Assembly: GCF_015693305.1 (NCBI RefSeq)
Contig: NZ_CP065138.1
Span: forward strand, 310,001-374,000
DNA: 64,000 nt
Source of the DNA: Sphingobium sp. Cam5-1
Lineage (GTDB): Bacteria; Pseudomonadota; Alphaproteobacteria; Sphingomonadales; Sphingomonadaceae
Reading direction: 5' to 3'
Part shown: positions 47,926 through 56,172 of the stretch, in pieces
How positions within the stretch are numbered: the stretch's first letter is position 1
How the letters are laid out: every line of letters starts with the position of its first letter
Notes under the pieces: model-generated
Told to the model about the DNA's origin: nothing
Database searches by the model: none
The model's input: only the letters and a program-made list of their open reading frames with translations
Translations under genes and position numbers: made by a program

Positions 47926-50831
47926 CAGCCTTGCTCCCTCACTGGCAGAGGGGGCGGATTGGACTGGCGGCGCGCGGTGGTCCGGATGGACTGGTGCGCT
48001 ATGGCGATCAGGATGAGGGCGGTCGTACCCACCACCAGCAGGAAGACGCCCAGGTCGAACAGCAATGCGCTGGCAACCGGCACCTTTCCAACCAGCGGCA
48101 CGTCGAGATAGCGGAAGAAGGAGGTCAGGAAGGGATAGCCGAAGATCAGAGCGCCCAGCCCGGTCGCGACCGCTGTCATCAGTCCCACGCCCATCCAGTT
48201 CAGCGGCTTGATACGCAATCGCGCCTCGATGCTGCGCGTGCCTGCCGCCATATATTGGAGGATGAGGGCGATCGACATCGTCACTCCCGCGGCGAAACCG
48301 CCCCCAGGCAGGTCGTGTCCCCTTATTAGCAGATAAAGCGCCAGCACCGTTATGAAGGGGAAAAGCCATTCCATAATCACGCGTGGGACGAGCAGATAGT
48401 CAGCCAGTGTATCGCCCCGCGACCGGTCGTCCCGTTCCTCGTCAAACGCATCCTGCTGACGCTGCTGCAGCGGGCTGCGCACGCTTTCGCTCGCCGGTCG
48501 AAAACGCCGCAGCAGTGAAAATACAGTCAGCGCGACAATCGCTAGCACCGTGATCTCGCCCAGGGTGTCGAACGCACGGAAGTCAACGAGGATGACGTTG
48601 ACGACATTCCTGCCGCCTGCTTCCGGATAAGACCGTTCGATGAAGAAGCGCGAGACCGTGTCAGGCAGAGATCGAGTCATGATGGCGTAGGACAGCAACC
48701 CCAGGCCGAGGCCCGCGCCTCCCGCGATTACAAGGTCGATCGCCCTGCGCGCGCGGACGCTGATCGGCGTGCCCGCTTCCGGCCAGACGTCGGGCAGCCG
48801 CTTTGGCAACCATCGCAGGCTCAGCAGCATCAGGATCGTAGTGACGGTCTCCACCAGCAGCTGCGTCAATGCCAGGTCGGGCGCCGACAGCCATACGAAG
48901 CTGATGCAGCTGACAAGCCCCGTGCCCGACACCAGCACGACGGCGGCCAACCGGTGATATTTCGCTTGCCATGCCGCGGCCAATGCGCAGCCTGCTCCCA
49001 CCAGCCAGATCGCGCCGAAGCCAGGATCCAGCGGCGTGACGCCAAGCGTCCCGATCGCGTAGCCAGCTCGTAGGAACGGCAGAAGTCCCGCGATGCACCC
49101 GACCAGCACTAGCACGCGCAGCTGCGACTGGAGCCGCTCCGTCGCCACCACTTTCATCAGCTGTCGCGCCGCGCCGATCAGGATCGACAGCACCGTCTCG
49201 AACATACGCCGGCCCTTAAGCCGTCCCAGCAGCGGCACGGCGGATGCGGTATTCAACTGTCGTGCAAAGACGAAATATCCGGCCGCCCCAACCGCCAGCG
49301 CGACGATGCTGAGGAAAAGCGGGCGGGTGAAGCCATGCCAGATTGCGAGGCTATATGTGGGCATGTTCGGCCCCAGCACCGACCGGGCCGCGACCTCCAG
49401 CACCGGACCAATGGTCACCGCAGGAAATATGCCGACTACAAGACAGCCGACGACCAGCACTTCGATCGGCGCCCGCATCCAGCGTGGTGCTTCATGCGGC
49501 GTGCGCGGCAGGCTCGTCGGTCGCGGGCCGAAGAAGGTCTGGTGGATGAAGCGCAGTGAGTAAAGGACGCTGAAGGTCAGGCCCAGCGTCGCCAAATAGG
49601 GCAGGGCTTGGTCCAGCCACGTGTCGTTATAATCTGTCACGGCTTCGGCAAGCAGCATTTCCTTTGACAGGAAGCCATTCAGCAGCGGCACCCCTGCCAT
49701 CGCCGCTGCAGCGACCATGGCCAGCGTCGCAGTGATCGGCATAAAGCGGTACAACCCGCTCAGCCGTCGCAGGTCGCGTGTGCCCGCTTCATGGTCGATG
49801 ATTCCGGCCGCCATGAACAGCGAGGCTTTGAACGTCGCATGGTTGAGCGTGTGGAAGATAGCGGCGACCGCCGCAAGCGGGCTGCCGATGCCCAGCAGCA
49901 ACGTGATGATGCCGAGGTGACTGATGGTGGAATATGCCAGTAGGCCTTTCAGATCCTGTTGGAAGATCGCGGCCCAGGCGCCAATCAGCAGTGTTAGCAG
50001 TCCCGCGCTTGTCACGATGTAGTACCAGGCCTCGCTCCCTGCGAGCACCGGCCACAACCGGATGAGTATGAATATGCCAGCCTTAACCATCGTGGCGGAA
50101 TGGAGGTAGGCCGACACCGGCGTCGGCGCGGCCATCGCATGGGGCAGCCAGAAGTGAAACGGGAATTGCGCGCTCTTGGTGAAGGCGCCGATCAGGATCA
50201 GCAGCAGCGCAGGCAGGTACAGTTCACTCGACCTGATGGCGTCGCCCGATGCCAGCACCGCTTCCAGGTCGTAGCTTCCGACGATACGCCCTATCAGCAA
50301 CAGGCCGATCAGCAGGGAAAGCCCACCCGCCGCCGTGACGATCAACGCCATGCGCGCGGCACTGCGCGCGGCTTCATTCTGGTGCCAATAGCCGATCAGC
50401 AGGAAGGAAGCGAGGCTCGTCAGCTCCCAGAAAAAGACAAGCTGAACCAGGTTGCCAGACATGACCAAGCCAAGCATCGATCCCATGAAGGCGAGCAGGA
50501 ATGAAAAGAAGCGAGGAACAGGATCGTCCCGCGACATATAATAGCGTGCATACAGAACAACGAGAAACCCGATTGCCAAGACAAGCTGTGCAAAGATCCA
50601 TGATAGGCCGTCGAGCCGAACCACTAAGTTCAGCCCCAGGGAGGGAAGCCATTCTATCTCGCTGCGAAGGACTGTTCCGTCGGCCACAGCCGGGTAAAGA
50701 AACGCGGTCAGCAGCGTGCCAGTAAGCGCGACCATGCCAGCGATGATCCCGGCAGTATCACGCGCCCTTGAGGACAGAAAGGCGGCGGCGAGGCTGCCCA
50801 AAAACGGGAGGAGCAGGATTAACCACAGCAA
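47925..50831 (-). CDS. mrpA: Mrp/Pha antiporter, fused A and B subunits
   Basis: 968 residues. Residues ~1-790 are MrpA (NuoL-like): glutamate in VQLVFFWELTSLASFLLIGY, lysine in GAFTKSAQFPFHFWLPHAMA and VKAGIFILIRLWPVL. The last ~160 residues are a MrpB domain (MEWLFPFITVLALYLLIRGH, DLPGGGFAAGVTMSIALILQ). Fused AB with separate C-G defines the group-2 (PhaABCDEFG-like) systems of rhizobia and sphingomonads, which exchange K+ or Na+ for protons and give alkali/salt tolerance. First gene of the operon. Confidence 0.95.
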   Translation of the reverse strand: MLWLILLLPFLGSLAAAFLSSRARDTAGIIAGMVALTGTLLTAFLYPAVADGTVLRSEIEWLPSLGLNLVVRLDGLSWIFAQLVLAIGFLVVLYARYYMSRDDPVPRFFSFLLAFMGSMLGLVMSGNLVQLVFFWELTSLASFLLIGYWHQNEAARSAARMALIVTAAGGLSLLIGLLLIGRIVGSYDLEAVLASGDAIRSSELYLPALLLILIGAFTKSAQFPFHFWLPHAMAAPTPVSAYLHSATMVKAGIFILIRLWPVLAGSEAWYYIVTSAGLLTLLIGAWAAIFQQDLKGLLAYSTISHLGIITLLLGIGSPLAAVAAIFHTLNHATFKASLFMAAGIIDHEAGTRDLRRLSGLYRFMPITATLAMVAAAAMAGVPLLNGFLSKEMLLAEAVTDYNDTWLDQALPYLATLGLTFSVLYSLRFIHQTFFGPRPTSLPRTPHEAPRWMRAPIEVLVVGCLVVGIFPAVTIGPVLEVAARSVLGPNMPTYSLAIWHGFTRPLFLSIVALAVGAAGYFVFARQLNTASAVPLLGRLKGRRMFETVLSILIGAARQLMKVVATERLQSQLRVLVLVGCIAGLLPFLRAGYAIGTLGVTPLDPGFGAIWLVGAGCALAAAWQAKYHRLAAVVLVSGTGLVSCISFVWLSAPDLALTQLLVETVTTILMLLSLRWLPKRLPDVWPEAGTPISVRARRAIDLVIAGGAGLGLGLLSYAIMTRSLPDTVSRFFIERSYPEAGGRNVVNVILVDFRAFDTLGEITVLAIVALTVFSLLRRFRPASESVRSPLQQRQQDAFDEERDDRSRGDTLADYLLVPRVIMEWLFPFITVLALYLLIRGHDLPGGGFAAGVTMSIALILQYMAAGTRSIEARLRIKPLNWMGVGLMTAVATGLGALIFGYPFLTSFFRYLDVPLVGKVPVASALLFDLGVFLLVVGTTALILIAIAHQSIRTTARRQSNPPPLPVREQG

Positions 50832-50944
50832 GCTGATATTTGGTGAGGTAATTATCGCTCTCCAAGCGGTTGGCGCTTCTATCCCTGCTAGCTGCCTCCT
50901 TGCCTCCGGTCAAAACTCAAATAGCCTAAGGCTCAGGGACATCG

Positions 50945-51823
50945 TCAGCCGTTGATGGTGAGATCATCCGCCGCTATTACGGGAACAATAAGCACGTCCT
51001 GTGTGGCATCCAGCAGCACCCCCTGGGCGACGCTTCCAAGCAGAAATCGCTCCAAGCCCTTCCGCTGGTTTGTCCCAAGCACGATCAGATCAGCTTCCTG
51101 CTCGATTGCGCAGGCGCTGATTGCAGCTGAGGCTGAGCCTTTGAGCGGACTAAGCATGAGCTGCGCGGAATCCAATCGGCATTTCGCGAGGAACGAGGTC
51201 AACTCAGACCGGGCCCGATCCTCCTGCTGGCTGACATAATGATCAATCGCGTCCTGTACCTCCATAGCTCTCTTCATCATCCCGATCGCCGGCGCATCGA
51301 AAAGGTGCAGTGCGATTATGTCGCCTGCTGCAGAGATATCGAGCTCGGACATGGCGTTTATCGCGACCTCAGACGCCTCGTCAAAATCCACCGCCACAAG
51401 GCTCCGCCGGTAGGGGCCCGATGGAACCGCATTGACCATGAGGATGGGATGTCGACTACGGCGGATTGTTCGCTCAGCCGTGGTACCGACAAATGTATCC
51501 AGAAATTGGCGACGATGGGGACCCACGATGATGAGCGCAGGATCGGCTTCTTCGGCCACCTGCAGTATGCCAGTGAAAGCATCTCCAGTTGTGATCAGCC
51601 ATTCAGCCCGTATTTGATCCACATCTACCAAGGTGGAGACCGTTTGCTGCAAAATTTCGGCCGCAGCAGCTTTTTGTCGTTCGATTAAGTAGTTAGGTTG
51701 ATCGTCATCGACGACATGAACAAGCGTCAGCTCCGCTCCGACCTGCCGAGCTGTCAACACAGCTCTCCGCAGCGCCCGATCAGATCTGGTCGAGAAATCT
51801 GTGGCAACCAAGATTTGTTTCAT
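50945..51823 (-). CDS. Tandem universal stress protein (two UspA domains)
   Basis: 292 residues, two Usp folds. Domain 1: KQILVATDFSTRSDRALRRA and IIVGPHRR...TIRRSRHPILMV. Domain 2: RRSLVAVDFDEASEVAINAM and LIVLGTNQRKGLERFLLGSV (ATP-binding GxxG-type loop) with DVLIVPV at the end. Such proteins help in energy and redox stress. It is 113 bp upstream of the Mrp operon on the same strand. ATG preceded by AGGAGGTGATTCC. Confidence 0.93.
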   Translation of the reverse strand: MKQILVATDFSTRSDRALRRAVLTARQVGAELTLVHVVDDDQPNYLIERQKAAAAEILQQTVSTLVDVDQIRAEWLITTGDAFTGILQVAEEADPALIIVGPHRRQFLDTFVGTTAERTIRRSRHPILMVNAVPSGPYRRSLVAVDFDEASEVAINAMSELDISAAGDIIALHLFDAPAIGMMKRAMEVQDAIDHYVSQQEDRARSELTSFLAKCRLDSAQLMLSPLKGSASAAISACAIEQEADLIVLGTNQRKGLERFLLGSVAQGVLLDATQDVLIVPVIAADDLTING

Positions 51824-51920
51824 GGAATCACCTCCTAAGCTGGCGCGCTCGCGGCATCCGTTTCACTATGCATCAATAGCATCCCGAGAGTTCGATGTCG
51901 CTGAGCAGATCGCCATTAAT

Positions 51921-52220
51921 TCAAGCGAAAGCCCACCATAGCAGGGCAACCGCTATCAGTATGGGAAAGGAGAGAACGGCGACCAATTCCTTCGTCGGCA
52001 CACGATAGCTGTCGCCATGCTCCCGGCGGAAATTGTGCAGCTTTTCCGCATGATCCTTGCTGGACGATAGGATGGCTTCTTCAATTAACGATAGGTGAGC
52101 AACCAGCCCGCCAATTTCCGCAATCTCTTGCGTGTTAACTCCGGGGTAACGGGCAAGTAGAGCTTCAAGCTCCATAAACGAATTTGAGACCGGCCGCAGC
52201 CGGTTAAACGACGTCGACAT
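51921..52220 (-). CDS. Small tail-anchored membrane protein (99 aa)
   Basis: A soluble helical N-terminal part (MELEALLARYPGVNTQEIAE, SLIEEAILSSSKDHAEKLHN) and one C-terminal membrane segment ELVAVLSFPILIAVALLWWA. No family is recognised. It lies upstream of the stress protein on the same strand. Confidence 0.55.
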   Translation of the reverse strand: MSTSFNRLRPVSNSFMELEALLARYPGVNTQEIAEIGGLVAHLSLIEEAILSSSKDHAEKLHNFRREHGDSYRVPTKELVAVLSFPILIAVALLWWAFA

Positions 52221-52784
52221 TGAACTATCCTTCAGAGCTCGACAAATTTACAAGATGAGAGGTGGTCTCCCTGCTAAATGCAGGCGAAGAAAGCTGTCAG
52301 ATTTTATGAAGTGCAGACCGCCTCGAGTAGTCACTTCCCGGACGCCAGGTGATCCACGATAGCGTCCGGCTAATTGTTGAATATTAGGCGCTGAGCCTCG
52401 CCACAAGAGAAAGAATGGTTCATCACCGATGACATAGTTATATCATATACGGAAACAAGGATGATATCGCCCTAGCCTGTATTTATAGCGTCATGATGAA
52501 GATGCATTCACCTATTATCGCTAGAAATCCGTAGATTATGCAGTTTCATCGCCACCATGCAACGCTCCACGGCTCGCTATGCCAAACGCCGGTAACTCTG
52601 CAACAAGAACCGCTTGAAGATTTCGATCGCCTGTCCATATTGATACTGCGGGCCGGGCCCCTCTGACGGTTGTTTCGAAAACGATCGTGATGTCGGACCG
52701 CATCGGGTTGGCTCGGTGCAGGTCAGTAATTTTCTCATTTCCTCCCAGCTGATCCGGTTAATCCATATCGAGTGGAGAGAGGCT
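52221..52784. other. Gene-free stretch
   Basis: No convincing gene. AT-rich patches (52430-52550, for example TAGTTATATCATATACGG) may hold promoters. Lower GC than the rest of the window, in line with the decayed DNA that follows. Confidence 0.4.
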
Positions 52785-52970
52785 TTGAATAGATTGTTAT
52801 ACAAATTGACCCGGTTGCACGCGAAGCTCGAAGAGGAAATCCGCGGCGAACTTAGGCGTCGTTTCCCCGATAATATGCGGTTGTTGCGGCTCAAGAAACT
52901 GCGACTGCAGGTAAAAGATCGCCTGCACGGCCAGGGGCTTCGACGCGCAGAGAGTGAACTCGCTCGGTGA
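52785..52970 (+). CDS. DUF465-like small helical protein, probably cut at the 3' end
   Basis: TTG start at 52785 with GGAGAGAGG upstream. Core LHAKLEEEIRGELRRRFPDN followed by MRLLRLKKLRLQVKDRLH fits the DUF465 (YdcH) pattern of a short helical hairpin. The last residues (GQGLRRAESELAR) come from DNA shared with the IS3 remnant, so the native C-terminus may be lost. Function of DUF465 is unknown. Confidence 0.6.
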   Translation: MNRLLYKLTRLHAKLEEEIRGELRRRFPDNMRLLRLKKLRLQVKDRLHGQGLRRAESELAR

Positions 52971-53079
52971 TCTGAACCACCGCGTCGCGCTTGAACTCAT
53001 CGCTGAAACTGGGCTTTCCCATCGCCGCCTCCTGTCCTAAAAATAAGATCGGAGGTGTCGAGAAATCTAGGAGCTACTC
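52957..53079 (-). pseudogene. 5' end remnant of an IS3-family element (orfA start)
   Basis: From ATG 53022-53020 the minus strand encodes MGKPSFSDEFKRDAVVQITE, the typical start of IS3-family OrfA transposases. Homology-like pattern ends about 20 residues later (near 52957), where unrelated sequence takes over. Upstream of the ATG, AGGACAGGAGGCGGCG is the ribosome site, and TGAGTAGCTCC near 53079 probably marks the element end. The rest of the IS is gone. Confidence 0.8.
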
Positions 53080-53102
53080 AGTCCCAACGCGTTGGGACTG
53101 AG
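53077..53102. repeat. Perfect 26-bp palindrome
   Basis: CTCAGTCCCAACG followed directly by CGTTGGGACTGAG, with no spacer. It sits at the outer end of the IS3 remnant and before the HTH pseudogene. It could be an operator for a dimeric regulator, a recombination end, or a fused pair of element ends. Confidence 0.8.
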
Positions 53103-53126
53103 CAGTCTGCGGCTCTGAGAGTTGCC

Positions 53127-53450
53127 TCAGGGTGCGTCGTCAGAGCCGGCAACACCACCTTCGCCTTCAAGCCTGGCTATCTGACGGGTGTCGGAACGCG
53201 TGAATTTTAGCCGTACACCGGCTCCCATTCCGCCTTCTTCTTCGACGAGGATCACCCCATAATGATCGAGTGCGCGCTGCGCGGCACATAGGTCCGCCTT
53301 CTCCGTGATCCATGCACTGCCAGCTCATTCGATGCGGCCCAGCGTATCGGTGGAAATGCCAGCGGCGCTTGCAAAGTCTGCCGCGCTCACGCCGACCAAT
53401 GCCCGCGCGGCTGCGATCACGCGACCTGTTATGTGAACATGACCTGACAT
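53127..53450 (-). pseudogene. Small HTH (XRE-like) regulator with in-frame TGA at codon 42
   Basis: From ATG 53450-53448 the frame reads SGHVHITGRVIAAARALVGV, AADFASAAGISTDTLGRIE, then TGA (53327-53325), then continues AGSAWITEKADLCAAQRALD, GVRLKFTRSDTRQIARLEGE to a normal stop at 53129-53127. Both halves match a type of small alphaproteobacterial HTH protein (about 105 residues), so one substitution (for example CGA or GGA to TGA) has killed it. The upstream frame to 53594 is probably not coding. Confidence 0.8.
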
Positions 53451-54363
53451 GAATGCTTCCTTCTCGCTCAAGGGTCCAACTCTATTTCGATCGGATTGTG
53501 CCGTCCACCTTGCGCTTGAGGATGCGGAGCTATGAGACTTGTGGCGATAGGCTAATTCTTTCATCTTCTTCGAAATAGGCGCGCGCAACCTCAAACGATC
53601 GGCTCGCTGCCCTTCACTTCGACGTGCCTGGTCCGGGCCTTTGCGCGATGATTTCGTGGCGATGGGCCACCGTCGTACAGCGGCCTGCCGATCAAACCAT
53701 CTTCTAGAGGAGCGCGAGCCGCCAGTGCGCGGCGATGATCGGTACCCTTGGCGTGAGCACCAGCGAATAAGGTGACAAATGTTTAGGCCGGATCACCGAG
53801 ATCGCCCGGACCTACAATTTTTTTGAAGTGCGCTCATATCGAGGCGCGGACCTTTTGCGCTGACCGAGGCAGCTTCGTGGTGCTTTCTGCCAAAGGTTGC
53901 GCATCTTGCGGGGTCAATACCACATATCATTTGAGTGAATTGGCGCGGATTACGCAGTGGACATCGGTACGCCATTCCTAGTTAAATCCGGTTCGCGCCT
54001 ACGCTTGGGCGGTAGCATCTACCGCAAAAACGCGCACCATGCCGATGAAGGGTGCAATGCCATACCCTGGTAACGGTTCAGCGCTATGTACTTGTCGACA
54101 TGGTCTAGGGGGCGAACATCGAACCATAGCTGTGGCTGCCGAGCAATATGAACGTCATGGCAGGTGCCAAAAGCAGAATGAGAAGATGAACGCTTACGCC
54201 TGATCCGGCAGCTGACATAACCTTGACGAGCGGCGAAGAGGGGAGCAGCTTCTCGTGGCACATAATTCGATCTTGCAGCCCGCATAGACATTCAATAATC
54301 ATCTGTGCTCCTCGACAGACTTGACCATACGAGCGCTCGAAGGCGGTTGGAAGGTGGAGTGAG
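53451..54363. other. Decayed region without intact genes
   Basis: I find no gene with both a plausible start and a recognisable protein pattern. Short frames exist on the minus strand (53793-53975; 54105-54302 with a hydrophobic VHLLILLLAPAMTFILL stretch; one ending ARTRHVEVKGSEPIV near 53592) and may be fragments. GC content is visibly lower than in the core genes. Confidence 0.45.
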
Positions 54364-54795
54364 ATGCCATTACTAAAACGTCGATCGAAGTTTCAAATCG
54401 CAAAGCTGCATCGACGCGACTTCATGGCGAGCGTTGCGATTGGGGCGGCTGCGCTCGCGTGTTTCCGGCATCCTGCGTATGCAAAGCCACGCATCGTGGA
54501 GGTGTCGATGGGCACCGCCCTTATGACATTCCTGCCGGCCACGGTGACTATCAAAGTCGGAGACACGGTGCGGTGGACCAATCCCGGCATCGTCAGCCAT
54601 ATCATCAATTTCGATCCTGCCCGTGCAAAGCAGGCAGGGTCAGTGAGCTTGCCTGCGGGAGTCGAGCCGTTCAATTCAGAAGAGATGGAGAAAGGCGATA
54701 CCTTTTCCCACTTGTTCACAGTGCGCGGCACTTATCATTACACCTGCCGCTATCACGAGAATATGGGAATGACAGGAACGATCATCGTCCGCTGA
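54364..54795 (+). CDS. Cupredoxin (plastocyanin/pseudoazurin-like), exported
   Basis: 143 residues. The N-terminus HRRDFMASVAIGAAALACFR resembles a twin-arginine signal; cleavage would be near AYA. The type-1 copper ligands are visible: His in GIVSHIINF and Cys-His-Met in YTCRYHENMG. It is a small periplasmic copper protein that probably shuttles electrons. It is divergent-adjacent to the NsrR-like gene (convergent ends, 66 bp apart), so a link to nitrogen-oxide metabolism is possible. ATG 54364 follows GGAAGGTGGAGTG. Confidence 0.9.
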   Translation: MPLLKRRSKFQIAKLHRRDFMASVAIGAAALACFRHPAYAKPRIVEVSMGTALMTFLPATVTIKVGDTVRWTNPGIVSHIINFDPARAKQAGSVSLPAGVEPFNSEEMEKGDTFSHLFTVRGTYHYTCRYHENMGMTGTIIVR

Positions 54796-54861
54796 TGATA
54801 CTGGCGGGACGCATCGCACAGCGAACTTCGTCGCGACATTGTTTCGCTTTTCACAAGCAGG

Positions 54862-55320
54862 TTATTTAGTTCGCGACGGAGCGTCTACCGCGCTGGGTAG
54901 CGTCGTTTCCGGAAACCAAGCAGCAAAGTCTTCTCGCTTTGCGATAAGATCCGCGATCGTATATTGGTCAAGCACCGCTAAAAACGCTCTCACAGCCTCT
55001 TTGAGAACACCGGTCATGCCGCACGCCGGCGCGATGATGCAACTCCCGCAGTCTACAAGTTCGAAGCCTTCTTCAGTGTGCCGAACGAGAGCGCCGACAT
55101 TTATCGTGTCTGCCGGCTTGCCGAGGCGAATGCCGCCGCCTCGGCCGCGCACGCTCTCGATATAGCCCGCCTTCGCTAAGTCATTGACGACCTTCATGAG
55201 GTGGTTCTGCGAAATGTTATAGGCGCGCGCGACTTCGGCAATCGAGCACAGCCGCTCCGGGTGCGCGCCAAGGTAAAGCAGCACTCGCATCGAATAATCA
55301 GTGAACAGCGTGAGCTTCAT
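54862..55320 (-). CDS. nsrR: Rrf2-family regulator, NsrR-like
   Basis: 152 residues starting MKLTLFTDYSMRVLLYLGAH, a hallmark of NsrR. The winged helix continues with VARAYNISQNHLMKVVNDLA and GYIESVRGRGGGIRLG. Three Cys (CGSCIIAPACGM) would hold the Fe-S cluster that reacts with nitric oxide. NsrR represses NO-detoxification genes. Two matching operators lie just upstream, between it and the haemoglobin genes, so it probably controls both directions. Confidence 0.92.
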   Translation of the reverse strand: MKLTLFTDYSMRVLLYLGAHPERLCSIAEVARAYNISQNHLMKVVNDLAKAGYIESVRGRGGGIRLGKPADTINVGALVRHTEEGFELVDCGSCIIAPACGMTGVLKEAVRAFLAVLDQYTIADLIAKREDFAAWFPETTLPSAVDAPSRTK

Positions 55321-55354
55321 GGCCATCCCAGACGGCATAAGACAAACCAAATAT

Positions 55355-55371
55355 ATGCATTCTGATTGCAT
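55355..55371. promoter_or_regulatory. NsrR-type operator 1
   Basis: ATGCAT-TCTGA-TTGCAT, an inverted repeat with the 5-bp spacing of the NsrR consensus (ATGCAT-N5-ATGCAT core), one mismatch. It lies 35 bp upstream of the nsrR start, so it suggests autoregulation. Confidence 0.75.
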
Positions 55372-55391
55372 CTTTCAATCGAATCGTATAG

Positions 55392-55408
55392 ATGCATTGA
55401 GGATGCAT
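55392..55408. promoter_or_regulatory. NsrR-type operator 2
   Basis: ATGCAT-TGAGG-ATGCAT, a perfect pair with 5-bp spacing. It lies only 9 bp before the GTG 55417 of the haemoglobin gene, so a repressor here would block promoter clearance or the start region of that gene. Confidence 0.8.
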
Positions 55409-55416
55409 GATTTGGA

Positions 55417-56172
55417 GTGGGTGTCGTGGAAGATGACCCGGCGACAGACGAAGCGCAGCTTGCAAGCTTTGTTCACGCTTTCTACTCCCGCGTGCGGGCG
55501 GACCAGCTACTCGGCCCCGTGTTCAACGACAGCGTACATGATTGGCCACGGTATCTGAAAACGTTCGAGGATATTTGGTCGTCCGTGAAGTTCAGGACCG
55601 GTCAATATACCGCTCACTCAATTCCTGAAGGCCTGAAGCACAAACAGAGCATCACAACCGAGCTTTTCCGAAGCTGGCTGACGTCATGGAGAGACACAGC
55701 TGAAGAACTGATGCGCCAAAGTGCTGCTGCAGTCCTTCAGTTCAAGGCTGCGCAAATGGCCGATCATCTGCAACTTGCTTCCTTCTTCAGAGCGGCCGAT
55801 CTCTCTCGAATTGGAGGTCGGGGAAGCAAAGCATCGGGAAGGGGCGCCGTGGCTGAACTGCTCCCCTACAGGTCCACGCCAGTATTCGTTCAGGACACGT
55901 TGCCAAGCGCATTGCAAGCCTGGCATGATATAAAGTCTGGCGTTTCGAGTCTCACTACAGTGCTCGAAGGGCACCTGAAGAATCATATATCTCGATCCGC
56001 CATGCAGAGCAGTTCTCACGCCCACCCACGGGCTCGTTCTTTCTCAACAACCGCATTTTTCGACGCCTTTGGGCGACATGAAGATGCAAGTCGATTTCTA
56101 CGATCAGAAACCGTTTTCAACGAAGTCTTGGCCAATCAATCAACGAAGGAGCTGTCATGTCGCAACCTCTGA
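55417..56172 (+). CDS. Group-III truncated haemoglobin fused to a DUF1971 domain, frameshifted near the C-terminus
   Basis: Residues ~10-130 are a truncated haemoglobin: FVHAFYSRVRADQLLGPVFN, WPRYLKTFEDIWSSVKFRTG, FRSWLTSWRDTAEELM. Residues ~145-188 begin a DUF1971 domain (LLPYRSTPVFVQDTLPSALQ, TVLEGHLKN). Near 55980 one extra base shifts the frame: the next frame encodes IYLDPPCRAVLTPTHGLVL and LGDMKMQVDFYDQKPF, the expected DUF1971 end, whereas the actual frame gives an arbitrary tail. Start is GTG 55417 or GTG 55426. The globin part should still fold. It precedes hmp with a 16-bp overlap. Confidence 0.82.
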   Translation: MGVVEDDPATDEAQLASFVHAFYSRVRADQLLGPVFNDSVHDWPRYLKTFEDIWSSVKFRTGQYTAHSIPEGLKHKQSITTELFRSWLTSWRDTAEELMRQSAAAVLQFKAAQMADHLQLASFFRAADLSRIGGRGSKASGRGAVAELLPYRSTPVFVQDTLPSALQAWHDIKSGVSSLTTVLEGHLKNHISRSAMQSSSHAHPRARSFSTTAFFDAFGRHEDASRFLRSETVFNEVLANQSTKELSCRNL

